A stretch of DNA of 61,836 bases from a virus. The stretch lies in the IMG/VR virus record IMGVR_UViG_3300042386_001217, positions 1-61,836 of that record. One strand, 5' to 3'. Below the pieces are notes generated by a model that worked only from the letters and a program-made list of their open reading frames with translations, was not told where the DNA came from and made no database searches. The position numbers were made by a program, and so were the translations under genes. How positions within the stretch are numbered: position 1 is the first letter of the stretch; every line of letters begins with the position of its first letter. Below are positions 52,018-58,849 of this stretch, piece by piece.

Positions 52018-52102
52018 ACCGAAGTGGCGTAAAGGTAGCCGCGTTAGTCTTAGGAACTAATGTCTTCGTGACGTGTGGGTTCGATTCCCACCTTCGGTAC
52101 CA
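52018..52102 (+). tRNA. tRNA-Leu(UAG) with encoded CCA
   Basis: Acceptor ACCGAAG/CTTCGGT, loop CTTAGGA, class II variable arm, T-loop TTCGATT; CCA at 52100-52102. Confidence 0.93.
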
Positions 52103-52105
52103 AAT

Positions 52106-52186
52106 ATCAGTGTGGTGTAACGGTAGCCACGGTTGTCTCAAAAGCAACTCCCTCACGGGGTGTAGGTTCGATTCCTACCACTGATA
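52106..52186 (+). tRNA. tRNA-Leu(CAA)
   Basis: Acceptor ATCAGTG/CACTGAT, loop CTCAAAA, variable arm with CCC...GGGG, T-loop TTCGATT. Confidence 0.93.
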
Positions 52187-52191
52187 CAAAT

Positions 52192-52273
52192 TGGCAGGTA
52201 GCCTAGAGGCCAGGCAGCAGACTGTTAATCTGCGACTTAAATGTCTACGTGGGTTCGATTCCCACCCTGTCAG
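52192..52273 (+). tRNA. tRNA-Asn(GUU) with unusually long variable arm
   Basis: Acceptor TGGCAGG/CCTGTCA, discriminator G, loop CTGTTAA, T-loop TTCGATT. The variable region GACTTAAATGTCTAC forms a class II-like arm (GAC/GTC), which Asn tRNAs normally lack. Confidence 0.85.
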
Positions 52274-52372
52274 CAACGTGAGACTAAGACACAGAAACAA
52301 TATCAGGTCAGTGGAGGGGAAACCCGTAGAAGCGTTTTAACACTTGATAAGTAACGGATACCTCACCATTTT
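52274..52372 (+). ncRNA. structured spacer
   Basis: 99 nt; GTGAG near 52279 can pair with CTCAC near 52362, with a GGGGAAACCC hairpin inside. Function unknown. Confidence 0.35.
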
Positions 52373-52488
52373 GGTCAACTACGTAATGCGGGAAGGTACC
52401 CAAATCCTGAAGACACTACGGTCCATAACCATTTGGACGCGAGACGTTGTAAGGTTGTCTAGTGCAGGTTCGAGTCCTGTGTTGACCA
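52373..52488 (+). ncRNA. tRNA-like RNA, non-canonical core (element 1)
   Basis: 116 nt. Acceptor GGTCAAC/GTTGACC with discriminator A and a normal T-arm (GCAGG TTCGAGT CCTGT), but the D- and anticodon-arm region is replaced by ~80 nt with a GTCCA/TGGAC hairpin. No standard anticodon loop. RNase P and Z could still release it. Confidence 0.6.
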
Positions 52489-52543
52489 AGAGAGCTAACC
52501 CAGCTTCACAATGAAGGCTAATACCGTCGGAGTGGGGGTGACG

Positions 52544-52565
52544 GTCAGGAAAGACTGACTTTTTT
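52544..52565 (+). terminator. terminator of the second tRNA array
   Basis: GTCAG / CTGAC with 6-nt loop and T-run. Confidence 0.75.
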
Positions 52566-52574
52566 AAATAAAAG

Positions 52575-52606
52575 TTTGGCAGATTAAAAAATCTGTTGTA
52601 ATTTTG
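52575..52606 (+). promoter_or_regulatory. promoter of the tRNA-like array
   Basis: TTTG (52575-52578), 20 nt, TAATTTTG (52599-52606). Confidence 0.65.
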
Positions 52607-52612
52607 TATCAG

Positions 52613-52831
52613 AATATGGGGGGACGGTTGTTGGTGAAGTTGGTGGACCGTCCTCCCTGTCTGTTAAGTTATTTGAAATAAAGATATTGATAGTGGTCAC
52701 TCTTACAATGAAAGTCGACAAAGTAATTGTAAGGTTCATAGTGTTCAGCACCCTCTGCCAAGGCCTTGAGAAAACTCAAAAGAAGCAGTTAAGATTGGGA
52801 CGAGACGGGTATCCCATCACTATCATAATAT
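52613..52831 (+). ncRNA. structured 5' part of the tRNA-like transcript
   Basis: Contains GGGACGGT / ACCGTCCTCC as a strong stem near 52620-52660 and GATAGTG (near 52686) pairing with CACTATC (near 52818), closing a ~135-nt domain with TGGGA/TCCCA inside. No protein-coding signal. Confidence 0.45.
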
Positions 52832-52924
52832 AGTCAGGTGGCGGAATGGTAGACGCTCGCTTCAAGGTGCGGATAGTCAACGAAATGTAAAGCTAACGTA
52901 CAGGTTCGAATCCTGTCCTGACTA
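52832..52924 (+). ncRNA. tRNA-like RNA (element 2)
   Basis: 93 nt. Acceptor AGTCAGG/CCTGACT-A, Leu-like D-arm (GCG...CGC), T-arm ACAGG TTCGAAT CCTGT. The anticodon arm is only CGC/GCG with an 8-nt loop TTCAAGGT. Could be a diverged tRNA-Leu, but decoding is doubtful. Confidence 0.6.
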
Positions 52925-53002
52925 CGAATGTTCAATAGTGGTAATTACGGGTCCGCCTCCTTGCCTGGAAATATACACTGGACAAATTAAGGGAGGCAAC
53001 AT
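52925..53002 (+). ncRNA. hairpin spacer between elements 2 and 3
   Basis: GCCTCC near 52952 pairs with GGAGGC near 52993, with CCTGG/CTGG inside. Function unknown. Confidence 0.4.
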
Positions 53003-53115
53003 AGTCAGGTGGCGGAGAGGTAAACGCCCCGAATAGTGAAACGGAGTGGAATAAACCGCAGTATAGTTGAGATACACACAAGGTCCACATGCAGGTTCGA
53101 GTCCTGTCCTGACTA
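53003..53115 (+). ncRNA. tRNA-like RNA (element 3)
   Basis: 113 nt. Same acceptor AGTCAGG/CCTGACT-A and D-arm type, T-arm GCAGG TTCGAGT CCTGT, with ~62 nt between D-arm and T-arm that forms no 5+7 anticodon arm. Confidence 0.6.
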
Positions 53116-53257
53116 CAGACTCTCATCTATAGCTGTGTAGAGAACTGATGAGAATTGTTGGAGGACACAGACCTCACGAACAGTGGTTTAGGGCGAAGGT
53201 AGCACCCCTATCACGAAGAGTACCAAAAACCAAATGGTTTAAAAGCTCTTCAAACAT
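53116..53257 (+). ncRNA. structured spacer between elements 3 and 4
   Basis: Local hairpins TCTCATC/GATGAGA, GAGG/CCTC, TAGGG/CCCTA and GAAGAG/CTCTTC in order. Function unknown. Confidence 0.4.
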
Positions 53258-53334
53258 AGTCAGGTGGTGGAATGGTTAACACACCCACGTCGTGGACTAA
53301 GCGCAATTTACAGGTTCGAATCCTGTCCTGACTA
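53258..53334 (+). ncRNA. tRNA-like RNA (element 4), shortest
   Basis: 77 nt. Acceptor AGTCAGG/CCTGACT-A, D-arm GTG...CAC, T-arm ACAGG TTCGAAT CCTGT. The anticodon arm collapses to CCAC-GTC-GTGG, leaving no 7-nt loop. Confidence 0.6.
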
Positions 53335-53534
53335 CACGTTCCGAGACACTACAACGGATAGTGTGCCCAACACGATGAGAAACGGAGTGATGACCGTATG
53401 GGAACCTACATTGGAGTGGATGGGGATAACTCCTGAGCAAGTCAGCTCGACCTCGTAAGGACAAATGATTATTCCTAACCTAGTAATAGGGACAGCCATA
53501 ACACTTGTAAGTTGGATAGAATAGAGTGTTACAT
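53335..53534 (+). ncRNA. structured spacer between elements 4 and 5
   Basis: Hairpins ACACTA/TAGTGT, GAGC/GCTC and TAACACT/AGTGTTA. No coding signal. Confidence 0.4.
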
Positions 53535-53641
53535 AGTCAGGTGGTGGAATGCTAAGGGTAGAGTGATGATTGATTGGAAGACATTAAGTTGACACCCATT
53601 CGATACGTAGCTTAATACAGGTTCGAATCCTGTCCTGACTA
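53535..53641 (+). ncRNA. tRNA-like RNA (element 5)
   Basis: 107 nt. Acceptor AGTCAGG/CCTGACT-A and T-arm ACAGG TTCGAAT CCTGT retained; the D-arm is disturbed and the core instead offers ATTAAG/CTTAAT and GGGT/ACCC pairings. Confidence 0.55.
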
Positions 53642-53646
53642 CCAAT

Positions 53647-53886
53647 ATGGACACAAAATATATTATTACTGAATCAGGAAACATTGTTGTGTTTGGTCCC
53701 GTATTCAATCATTCGGATTTCAGACATATGAATCCTGTAAGAGCTGGATTTATTTCTTTTGGTGTAAATAAAGACGGAAATCCAACCTGTTCTTGTTATG
53801 GTAAAAGTATTAGTTTGGGTATGGAATCAGACCCAGAACTTGATACAAGAATTGCAAAATTTCAGTTGGATTTAATGGATTATTAA
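53647..53886 (+). CDS. conserved-type hypothetical protein within the tRNA-like array
   Basis: 79 residues: KYIITESGNIVVFGPVFNHSDFRHMNPVRAGFISF, then CSCYG and SDPELDTRIAKFQL. The HSDF-x-H-x-NPVRAGF pattern recurs in many phages with unknown function. It starts 5 nt after tRNA-like element 5 and precedes element 6, so it must be cotranscribed with them. Confidence 0.75.
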   Translation: MDTKYIITESGNIVVFGPVFNHSDFRHMNPVRAGFISFGVNKDGNPTCSCYGKSISLGMESDPELDTRIAKFQLDLMDY

Positions 53887-53910
53887 AAATAATTATCCTA
53901 TAATTATGTC

Positions 53911-54027
53911 AGTCAGATGGCGAAACGGAAGACGCTTAGTCCAGTGAAGTGAAAATTATAAGTAACAGAGGACGAATACCGTAACTGCAGTAATTCGGTT
54001 CTACAGGTTCAAGTCCTGTTCTGACTA
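53911..54027 (+). ncRNA. tRNA-like RNA (element 6)
   Basis: 117 nt. Acceptor AGTCAGA/TCTGACT-A (compensated relative to elements 2-5), D-arm GCG...CGC, T-arm ACAGG TTCAAGT CCTGT. GTCC/GGAC encloses ~27 nt where the anticodon loop should be, followed by a CGAAT/ATTCG arm. The paired acceptor change argues for selection on the stem. Confidence 0.65.
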
Positions 54028-54567
54028 CAAAAGACCCCACAATTAACAGAAGTACTCGTCTGTTATGGTGTGTGAACCCGACTGGAAGTCTTCGGGGCTA
54101 TGGGGGATAGATACACAGAGTGAAACACATATAACCTCTTATAAACGGGGTTCATTGGGAAGGGGAAGTTCTTCTTAAGTATGTGGGAATCTCAAAACAA
54201 ACAGAGTTCCCCAATTATGGATTAAGGGGGTGAGGGGCTTTAATTAGTCGTAATAGAATCCACAAGTTGTAGAAATACTGGACAATTCTACAATATACAC
54301 TCATATCTTCCGAGTGAGACTCCCACGTAACTATGGGGGTAGGGTCGAAGATGTCCTGAGGGTAGCACTGAACGCTGTATTGAAAACTCTATGACTAATC
54401 GATTAGATAAGTAAATATGGACGGAGTGTGAGAGTACAGGTCTGACGTGGATGGTTACTAAGTCCTATCGTATCGTAGGAATATCGTCAGAAATATATTA
54501 CGGATAATATCTAACAACTTAAAGGGTACTTCTGTAAATCCGCAGAGATGATACAGTACCCTTTTTT
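54028..54567 (+). ncRNA. large structured non-coding RNA ending in a terminator
   Basis: ~540 nt without an ORF. Strong stems include TAACAGA/TCTGTTA, GACT/AGTC, TTGTAGAA/TTCTACAA, TCCTA/TAGGA and the terminal GGGTAC/GTACCC. GAACCC (~54075) can pair with GGGTTC (~54148), a possible long-range or pseudoknot contact. Location beside tRNAs and size resemble the GOLLD/ROOL type of ornate phage RNAs, but no specific motif was verified. Confidence 0.55.
54521..54567 (+). terminator. terminator of the tRNA-like transcript
   Basis: AAAGGGTAC / GTACCCTTT with a 26-nt loop and T-run. Confidence 0.75.
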
Positions 54568-54608
54568 ATTTTCTTTGGTTACTTTGTATTTATCATTAAG
54601 TTCAAGGT

Positions 54609-55550
54609 ATGCCGAAAGTAAACGGAGTCGATACTTCAAGTATCAGTAAGGTAAATGGTATTTTAAAAACAAATATATCCAAATTAAATGGGATATCTGG
54701 TTTATTTGATGCATCACCAACACCAACGCCAACAAATACTCCAACTCCAAGTATTACACCGACAAGAACTGTTACACCAACGGTGACTCCTTCAATAACA
54801 CCAAGTATTACACCGACAAGAACTGTTACACCAACGGTGACTCCTTCAATAACACCAAGTATTACACCGACAAGAACTGTTACACCATCAGTTACACCAT
54901 CAATAACACCATCAGTTACACCATCAATAAGTGTTTCACCAACAAGAACACCAACTGTTACACCATCAGTTACACCATCAATAAGTGTTTCTCCAACAAG
55001 AACACCAACTGTTACACCAACAAGAACTCCTACCGTTACACCTACCGTAACACCTTCACCATCCGCTGCTGCATGTAACGATGTTAATGCAACATATGGT
55101 TCAACAGGTCAAGAATTTACTTACTGTCCACAAAACGTAACTGTTTCGTTAAATGGTACTAACTTGTCAAACGCAACTACAGTATTCGCATTTGGTTATG
55201 GTTGTGACCCTAATTTCTTGGCACCTGATGGATATTATGGTGACGGTTCAGGTAATTATGAATGGTCTGGAGGTGTGTTAACCCCGAATCCTACAATAGT
55301 TTTCGTAACTTGTAATACTGTAAACCTTTATACCGCACCTATGGCTAATGACATTTGTAATTGTATAGCACCTAACATACCATTTGGTCTTGATAGTACT
55401 CCATTAACATCCGCAAGTGCAATCTACACAGATTGTTGCACGGCAAATTTAGCAGGACCTGGTTGGTATTCAGAAAACTGTGGTACGGGTAGTATTGCTC
55501 GTGAATGGGATGGTACAGCATTTATTGGAGCACCATATACATGTCCATAA
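54609..55550 (+). CDS. Thr/Pro-repeat fibre-like protein with Cys-rich head
   Basis: 313 residues. N-terminus has three copies of S-[IK]-x-K-[VL]-N-G ([20 protein letters not shown]), a motif of phage fibre attachment segments. Residues ~36-155 are T-P-T-R-T / T-P-S-I-T-P repeats. The C-terminal ~155 residues contain many Cys and Gly/Tyr ([47 protein letters not shown]), a likely receptor-binding or disulfide-bonded head. Shares its repeats with the 15090 protein. TATTTAT lies ~18 nt upstream. Confidence 0.7.
   Translation: MPKVNGVDTSSISKVNGILKTNISKLNGISGLFDASPTPTPTNTPTPSITPTRTVTPTVTPSITPSITPTRTVTPTVTPSITPSITPTRTVTPSVTPSITPSVTPSISVSPTRTPTVTPSVTPSISVSPTRTPTVTPTRTPTVTPTVTPSPSAAACNDVNATYGSTGQEFTYCPQNVTVSLNGTNLSNATTVFAFGYGCDPNFLAPDGYYGDGSGNYEWSGGVLTPNPTIVFVTCNTVNLYTAPMANDICNCIAPNIPFGLDSTPLTSASAIYTDCCTANLAGPGWYSENCGTGSIAREWDGTAFIGAPYTCP
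54747..54880. repeat. 54-bp in-frame tandem repeats
   Basis: Copies start at 54747, 54801 and 54855 (last partial), identical as read; encode [11 protein letters not shown] blocks. Confidence 0.85.
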
Positions 55551-55582
55551 TTTGATATCTTAACTTTTTTATTTTAATTTTG
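55551..55582 (+). promoter_or_regulatory. host-type promoter, leaderless start
   Basis: TTTG (55551-55554), 20 nt, TAATTTTG (55575-55582), ATG 4 nt later. Confidence 0.7.
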
Positions 55583-55586
55583 TATT

Positions 55587-56180
55587 ATGAAATATACTGT
55601 AAACACCTATGGTTGGAGCATGGAAGCTCTTGGTAAATCACTAACTGACGAACAAGTTCAACTTATCAAAGAAAAAATGGTTGAAAAAGGTTATGATGAA
55701 ACATCAGAAATAAGATTTGAAGTTGAAGACTTTATGGAATTTGACCATTGGGATGGAGATTTGTTCCATGTTTCAAAAGCAATAGATAACCAAACATTAC
55801 ATTTTGAAATTGAAGATGAAAACGGAGAAAAGGTCGTTGCGTTTGGAATTGAAGATATTTCAAGACCATATGATGAAGATGGAAATGAAAAATATGAGTA
55901 TGATGAATTTTCTGCTTGGCCAAATGAAGAAACTTCAACAAACATTTGGTTAACAATCGATGAAAGTAAGGGTGGAGTTTTCACATACGAGATTGAATCT
56001 GAAGATGTTCCAAAACCTGAAGACTTTTCATACTCTATTGGTTGTGTTTCAACACCCGAAGGTGATTGGGATTATATCAACAATATCTATTTCAAGGGTC
56101 AAGAATTGGAAATAGTTGATTTCTTGGACAATACAGGAAAAGCGGCAACAATAGAAATTTTCACGTTAGAAGATATCTAA
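55587..56180 (+). CDS. hypothetical acidic protein
   Basis: 197 residues, strongly acidic, beta-rich (HFEIEDENGEKVVAFGIED, WLTIDESKGGVFTYEIESED). No family recognised. Followed 9 nt later by tRNA-Met. Confidence 0.65.
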   Translation: MKYTVNTYGWSMEALGKSLTDEQVQLIKEKMVEKGYDETSEIRFEVEDFMEFDHWDGDLFHVSKAIDNQTLHFEIEDENGEKVVAFGIEDISRPYDEDGNEKYEYDEFSAWPNEETSTNIWLTIDESKGGVFTYEIESEDVPKPEDFSYSIGCVSTPEGDWDYINNIYFKGQELEIVDFLDNTGKAATIEIFTLEDI

Positions 56181-56189
56181 TTGTTAAAA

Positions 56190-56263
56190 GGCGAGGTAGC
56201 TCAATTGGTCAGAGCGTCTGTTTCATACGCAGAAGGTTGTCAGTTCGATTCTGACCCTCGCTA
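56190..56263 (+). tRNA. tRNA-Met(CAU), elongator (or Ile2)
   Basis: Acceptor GGCGAGG/CCTCGCT, loop TTCATAC, T-loop TTCGATT; G1-U72 type, no C1-A72 mismatch. Could be tRNA-Ile with lysidine at C34. Confidence 0.9.
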
Positions 56264-56303
56264 CAAATTGATTATTAACAAATATTAACTTATATTTTAT
56301 TTA

Positions 56304-57572
56304 ATGGAATCTTTATCAAAAGTAGGAAACGGAATCGTGGGGTCCGAAATCATTAAAATCTCACAACAAATCAAGGAAATTGCGAAAAATAAACCCGTAG
56401 CAAATTTAACCATAGGTGACTTTGATTCAAAAAAATGGCCAATACCATTTAGACTCAAACAACTTATTGAAAAATATTACGAACAAAACTATACAAACTA
56501 TCCGAACTCACAAGGTGAATTGTCGTTGCGTGAAGCGGTAAGTAATTACTTGAACAGTCAATACGAGTTAAACTATAAACCAAGTGAAATTCTTATTGGT
56601 GGTGGTGTTAGACCGTTAATCTACACAGTATACAAAGGTACTGTAAATCAAGGTGAATCTGTGATTTATCCAGTACCATCTTGGAACAATAACCACTATT
56701 GTTTTCTTCACGGAGCAACCAAGAAAGAAATTGAATGTAAACCTGAAAATTCATTCTTTCCTACGGTTAGTGATATTGAAAATAGTATTGATGATTCAAC
56801 ATCTTTGATTTGTATTTGTTCGCCACAAAACCCAACAGGTAGGGTAATTCCATCAGAAACGTTAAAAGGTATTTGTGAAGTCATTATTAAAGAAAACAAG
56901 TTAAGAGCAACACAGGTAAATTCAAGACCAATATATCTTTTCTTCGACCAAATTTATTCCGATTTAACAGATAAAGAATTATTCACACACCCATTGTATG
57001 TTTGTCCTGAAATAAAAAATTATTTGATTTGTGCTGACGGAATTTCAAAATCATTAAGTGCTACAGGTATTAGAGTTGGTTGGATTTTTGGACCACAAGA
57101 TGTTATTGGTAAATTAACCGAAATATTTTCACACATTGGAGCTTGGGCACCAAAACCTGAACAAAACGCAGTTGCGGAATTTTTAAATGAAGAAAGGGAA
57201 GTTCACAAAGTTCATACAGAATTTACACGTGGTGAGTTCATGTATTATAGTTCATTGATTTGTGATAAAATTGAAGAATTAAAAGAAAAAGGTTTTAGAG
57301 TTGATTGTCAAAGACCTGAAGGTGGAATTTATATTTCAGTTTATTTTGATTATGCAAAATCATTTAGCTCAAGCGAAGAATTTGTTTATCATTTAATTAA
57401 TACCTATGGACTTGGAATTGTACCCTTTGAATTTTTTGGTTCAAAAGAAAACAGAGGATGGTTTAGAATCTCTTTAGGTAATATTGATGACGAAAATATT
57501 GATGAAATAATAGATATTATTGAAAATTCAGTATTAAAACTACATCAATTTGTAAATTCAATGGTATTTTAA
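56304..57572 (+). CDS. PLP-dependent aminotransferase, class I/II
   Basis: 422 residues. GIVGSEIIKI start, NYTNYPNSQGELSLREAV, CSPQNPTGRVIP (Asn/Pro substrate site), FDQIYSDL (cofactor Asp/Tyr), GISKSLSATGIRVGWIFGP (Schiff-base Lys) and a C-terminal GWFRISLGN Arg. Complete fold-type I enzyme of AspC/AlaT type. Substrate unknown. Uncommon as a phage auxiliary gene; base composition matches its neighbours. Confidence 0.88.
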   Translation: MESLSKVGNGIVGSEIIKISQQIKEIAKNKPVANLTIGDFDSKKWPIPFRLKQLIEKYYEQNYTNYPNSQGELSLREAVSNYLNSQYELNYKPSEILIGGGVRPLIYTVYKGTVNQGESVIYPVPSWNNNHYCFLHGATKKEIECKPENSFFPTVSDIENSIDDSTSLICICSPQNPTGRVIPSETLKGICEVIIKENKLRATQVNSRPIYLFFDQIYSDLTDKELFTHPLYVCPEIKNYLICADGISKSLSATGIRVGWIFGPQDVIGKLTEIFSHIGAWAPKPEQNAVAEFLNEEREVHKVHTEFTRGEFMYYSSLICDKIEELKEKGFRVDCQRPEGGIYISVYFDYAKSFSSSEEFVYHLINTYGLGIVPFEFFGSKENRGWFRISLGNIDDENIDEIIDIIENSVLKLHQFVNSMVF

Positions 57573-57584
57573 TTGACTTTTTTT

Positions 57585-57592
57585 AATTTTGA
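57585..57592 (+). promoter_or_regulatory. -7 box TAATTTTG before the second leader
   Basis: Context resembles the leader start at 49667, but no convincing -33 element. Confidence 0.4.
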
Positions 57593-57622
57593 CTATATTT
57601 AATTAAAAAACAAAGACTTTCG

Positions 57623-57694
57623 ATGCAAATTATAAAAAATATCACCATAGGCACAGAGACAGGGGCTGATACTTCACTAGTGAGGGTGGGATGA
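57623..57694 (+). CDS. possible 23-residue leader peptide
   Basis: ATG...TGA reading MQIIKNITIGTE ... VRVG. Its end GGGTGGG can pair with the terminator's 5' arm, as in the first leader. Confidence 0.35.
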   Translation: MQIIKNITIGTETGADTSLVRVG

Positions 57695-57721
57695 TATTGA
57701 ATAAAAATATTTAAAATCAGA

Positions 57722-57747
57722 ACCCACCCACAAGGTGGGTTTTTTTA
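57722..57747 (+). terminator. terminator / attenuator before the third tRNA array
   Basis: ACCCACC / GGTGGGT with T-run; the 5' arm CCCACCC is also complementary to GGGTGGG near 57684. Confidence 0.8.
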
Positions 57748-57753
57748 TTTTAA

Positions 57754-57785
57754 TTTGTTTTTATCAAAAAAAAGTAGTAACTTTG
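57754..57785 (+). promoter_or_regulatory. promoter of the third tRNA array
   Basis: TTTG (57754-57757), 20 nt, TAACTTTG (57778-57785). Confidence 0.7.
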
Positions 57786-57802
57786 TATCATAGTTGAGAA
57801 TG

Positions 57803-57814
57803 GTTCTTTGACAT
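57803..57814 (+). promoter_or_regulatory. boxA-like GTTCTTTGACAT
   Basis: Third identical copy, before tRNA-Glu. Confidence 0.55.
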
Positions 57815-57828
57815 ACGAGAAAAAAAAT

Positions 57829-57900
57829 GGCCCTTTCGTCTATCGGTAAGGACAGGTCCCTTTCACGGACCAGAGACGGGTTCGATTCCCGTAGGGGCTA
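57829..57900 (+). tRNA. tRNA-Glu(UUC)
   Basis: Acceptor GGCCCTT/AGGGGCT, loop CTTTCAC, T-loop TTCGATT. Confidence 0.94.
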
Positions 57901-57904
57901 CAAA

Positions 57905-58000
57905 TGAGTTATATCTTCAGGTACCCGTACCGCTAACGTGGGGCTAAGTAAGATACAATTTCGTACTGCGGGAAGTAGAATGCCTGTCTGAGATAACTCA
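57905..58000 (+). ncRNA. acceptor-like closed spacer RNA
   Basis: 96 nt closed by TGAGTTAT / ATAACTCA; no T-loop, so not a tRNA. Function unknown. Confidence 0.4.
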
Positions 58001-58005
58001 AAATT

Positions 58006-58079
58006 GCCTCCATAGCTCAGTTGGCCAGAGCAGCTGATTTGTAATCAGCGGGTCGTTGGTTCGAATCCGACTGGAGGCT
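58006..58079 (+). tRNA. tRNA-Thr(UGU)
   Basis: Acceptor GCCTCCA/TGGAGGC, loop TTTGTAA, T-loop TTCGAAT. Confidence 0.95.
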
Positions 58080-58089
58080 CAAAATAAAT

Positions 58090-58160
58090 CGCGAGTTGGT
58101 GTAATGGTAACATATTGGGCTCATAACCCAAAGTTCCGAGTTCGAGTCTCGGGTTCGCAA
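58090..58160 (+). tRNA. initiator tRNA-fMet(CAU)
   Basis: CGCGAGT/GTTCGCA gives a C1-A72 mismatch, and the anticodon stem TTGGG/CCCAA provides three G-C pairs next to loop CTCATAA. Both are initiator hallmarks needed for formylation and P-site binding. T-loop TTCGAGT. The acceptor stem has wobble pairs, so a diverged elongator cannot be fully excluded. Confidence 0.85.
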
Positions 58161-58205
58161 CTAAAGTGTCTTGGTGGACAAAATATGTTTGATTCTACCA
58201 AAATT

Positions 58206-58277
58206 GCGGGTGTCGTATAAAGGCTATTACTCCAGCCTTCCAAGCTGGAGATGGGAGTTCGATTCTCCCCACCCGCT
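58206..58277 (+). tRNA. tRNA-Gly(UCC)
   Basis: Acceptor GCGGGTG/CACCCGC, loop CTTCCAA, T-loop TTCGATT. Preceded by a short TTGGT/ACCAA hairpin at 58170-58201. Confidence 0.94.
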
Positions 58278-58484
58278 CAAAAAGAACCCTTCCTTACAGA
58301 AGACAGATTAGCACTGTTGAAAGAGACCTTGGCTTCGTGGGAGTAGCTACCCAATGAAGTAATCATGACCTGAGGTATTCTGTGATGGACCCTGCTCTAT
58401 GGTGCACTCATACCAGGTGAACAGTAAATTATGTTCAGTCAAATCCACAACTACGGTGAGCGTAGAAGGAAAGTTTCTTTTATT
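58278..58484 (+). ncRNA. structured spacer between the two tRNA-Gly genes
   Basis: 207 nt; CTTCCT near 58290 can pair with AGAAGG near 58463, closing most of the spacer. No coding signal. Confidence 0.4.
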
Positions 58485-58557
58485 GCGAGAGTAGCTCAGT
58501 TGGTAGAGCATCACCTTGCCAAGGTGAGGGTCGCGTGTTCGAATCACGTTTCTCGCT
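58485..58557 (+). tRNA. tRNA-Gly(GCC)
   Basis: Acceptor GCGAGAG/TTCTCGC, loop TTGCCAA, T-loop TTCGAAT. Confidence 0.94.
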
Positions 58558-58777
58558 CAATGAGTAAGAGATACTCATCAGTCTTTCATCCAAGACTCAT
58601 TTAACAATGGATGGGGATAAAAAATGTCCACCGACGGACTTTCGATTCGGAACTACGGATGCAAGACCAGCTTCGCCGACGTAAAGGTTGACTTTTTTAT
58701 GGGGGATGCTCCACAGGTTTTTGAAATAGAAAAAACCGAAATGACTACTCACCAGTAATCTCAAGGTGGGGAATAAC
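58558..58777 (+). ncRNA. structured spacer before tRNA-Asp
   Basis: 220 nt; ATGAGTA/TACTCAT and GTCTT/AAGAC hairpins at the start, then lower-complexity sequence. Function unknown. Confidence 0.4.
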
Positions 58778-58849
58778 GGTCCGTTAGTTAATCGGCTATA
58801 ATCCTGCCCTGTCACGGCAGTGTGGCGGGTTCGACTCCCGCACGGACCG
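58778..58849 (+). tRNA. tRNA-Asp(GUC)
   Basis: Acceptor GGTCCGT/ACGGACC, loop CTGTCAC, discriminator G, T-loop TTCGACT. Confidence 0.95.

Noticed and set aside
51893-53126. Minus-strand frames at 51893-52156 and 52932-53126
   Set aside because: Antisense to tRNAs and tRNA-like elements; the translations are reversed T-arm sequences.
53264-53458. Plus-strand 64-residue frame
   Set aside because: Starts inside tRNA-like element 4 and covers a structured spacer; composition unlike phage proteins here.
54028-54567. Group I intron as explanation for the structured region
   Set aside because: No interrupted gene flanks it, it ends in a terminator, and I could not identify P7-like core pairing or a homing gene inside.
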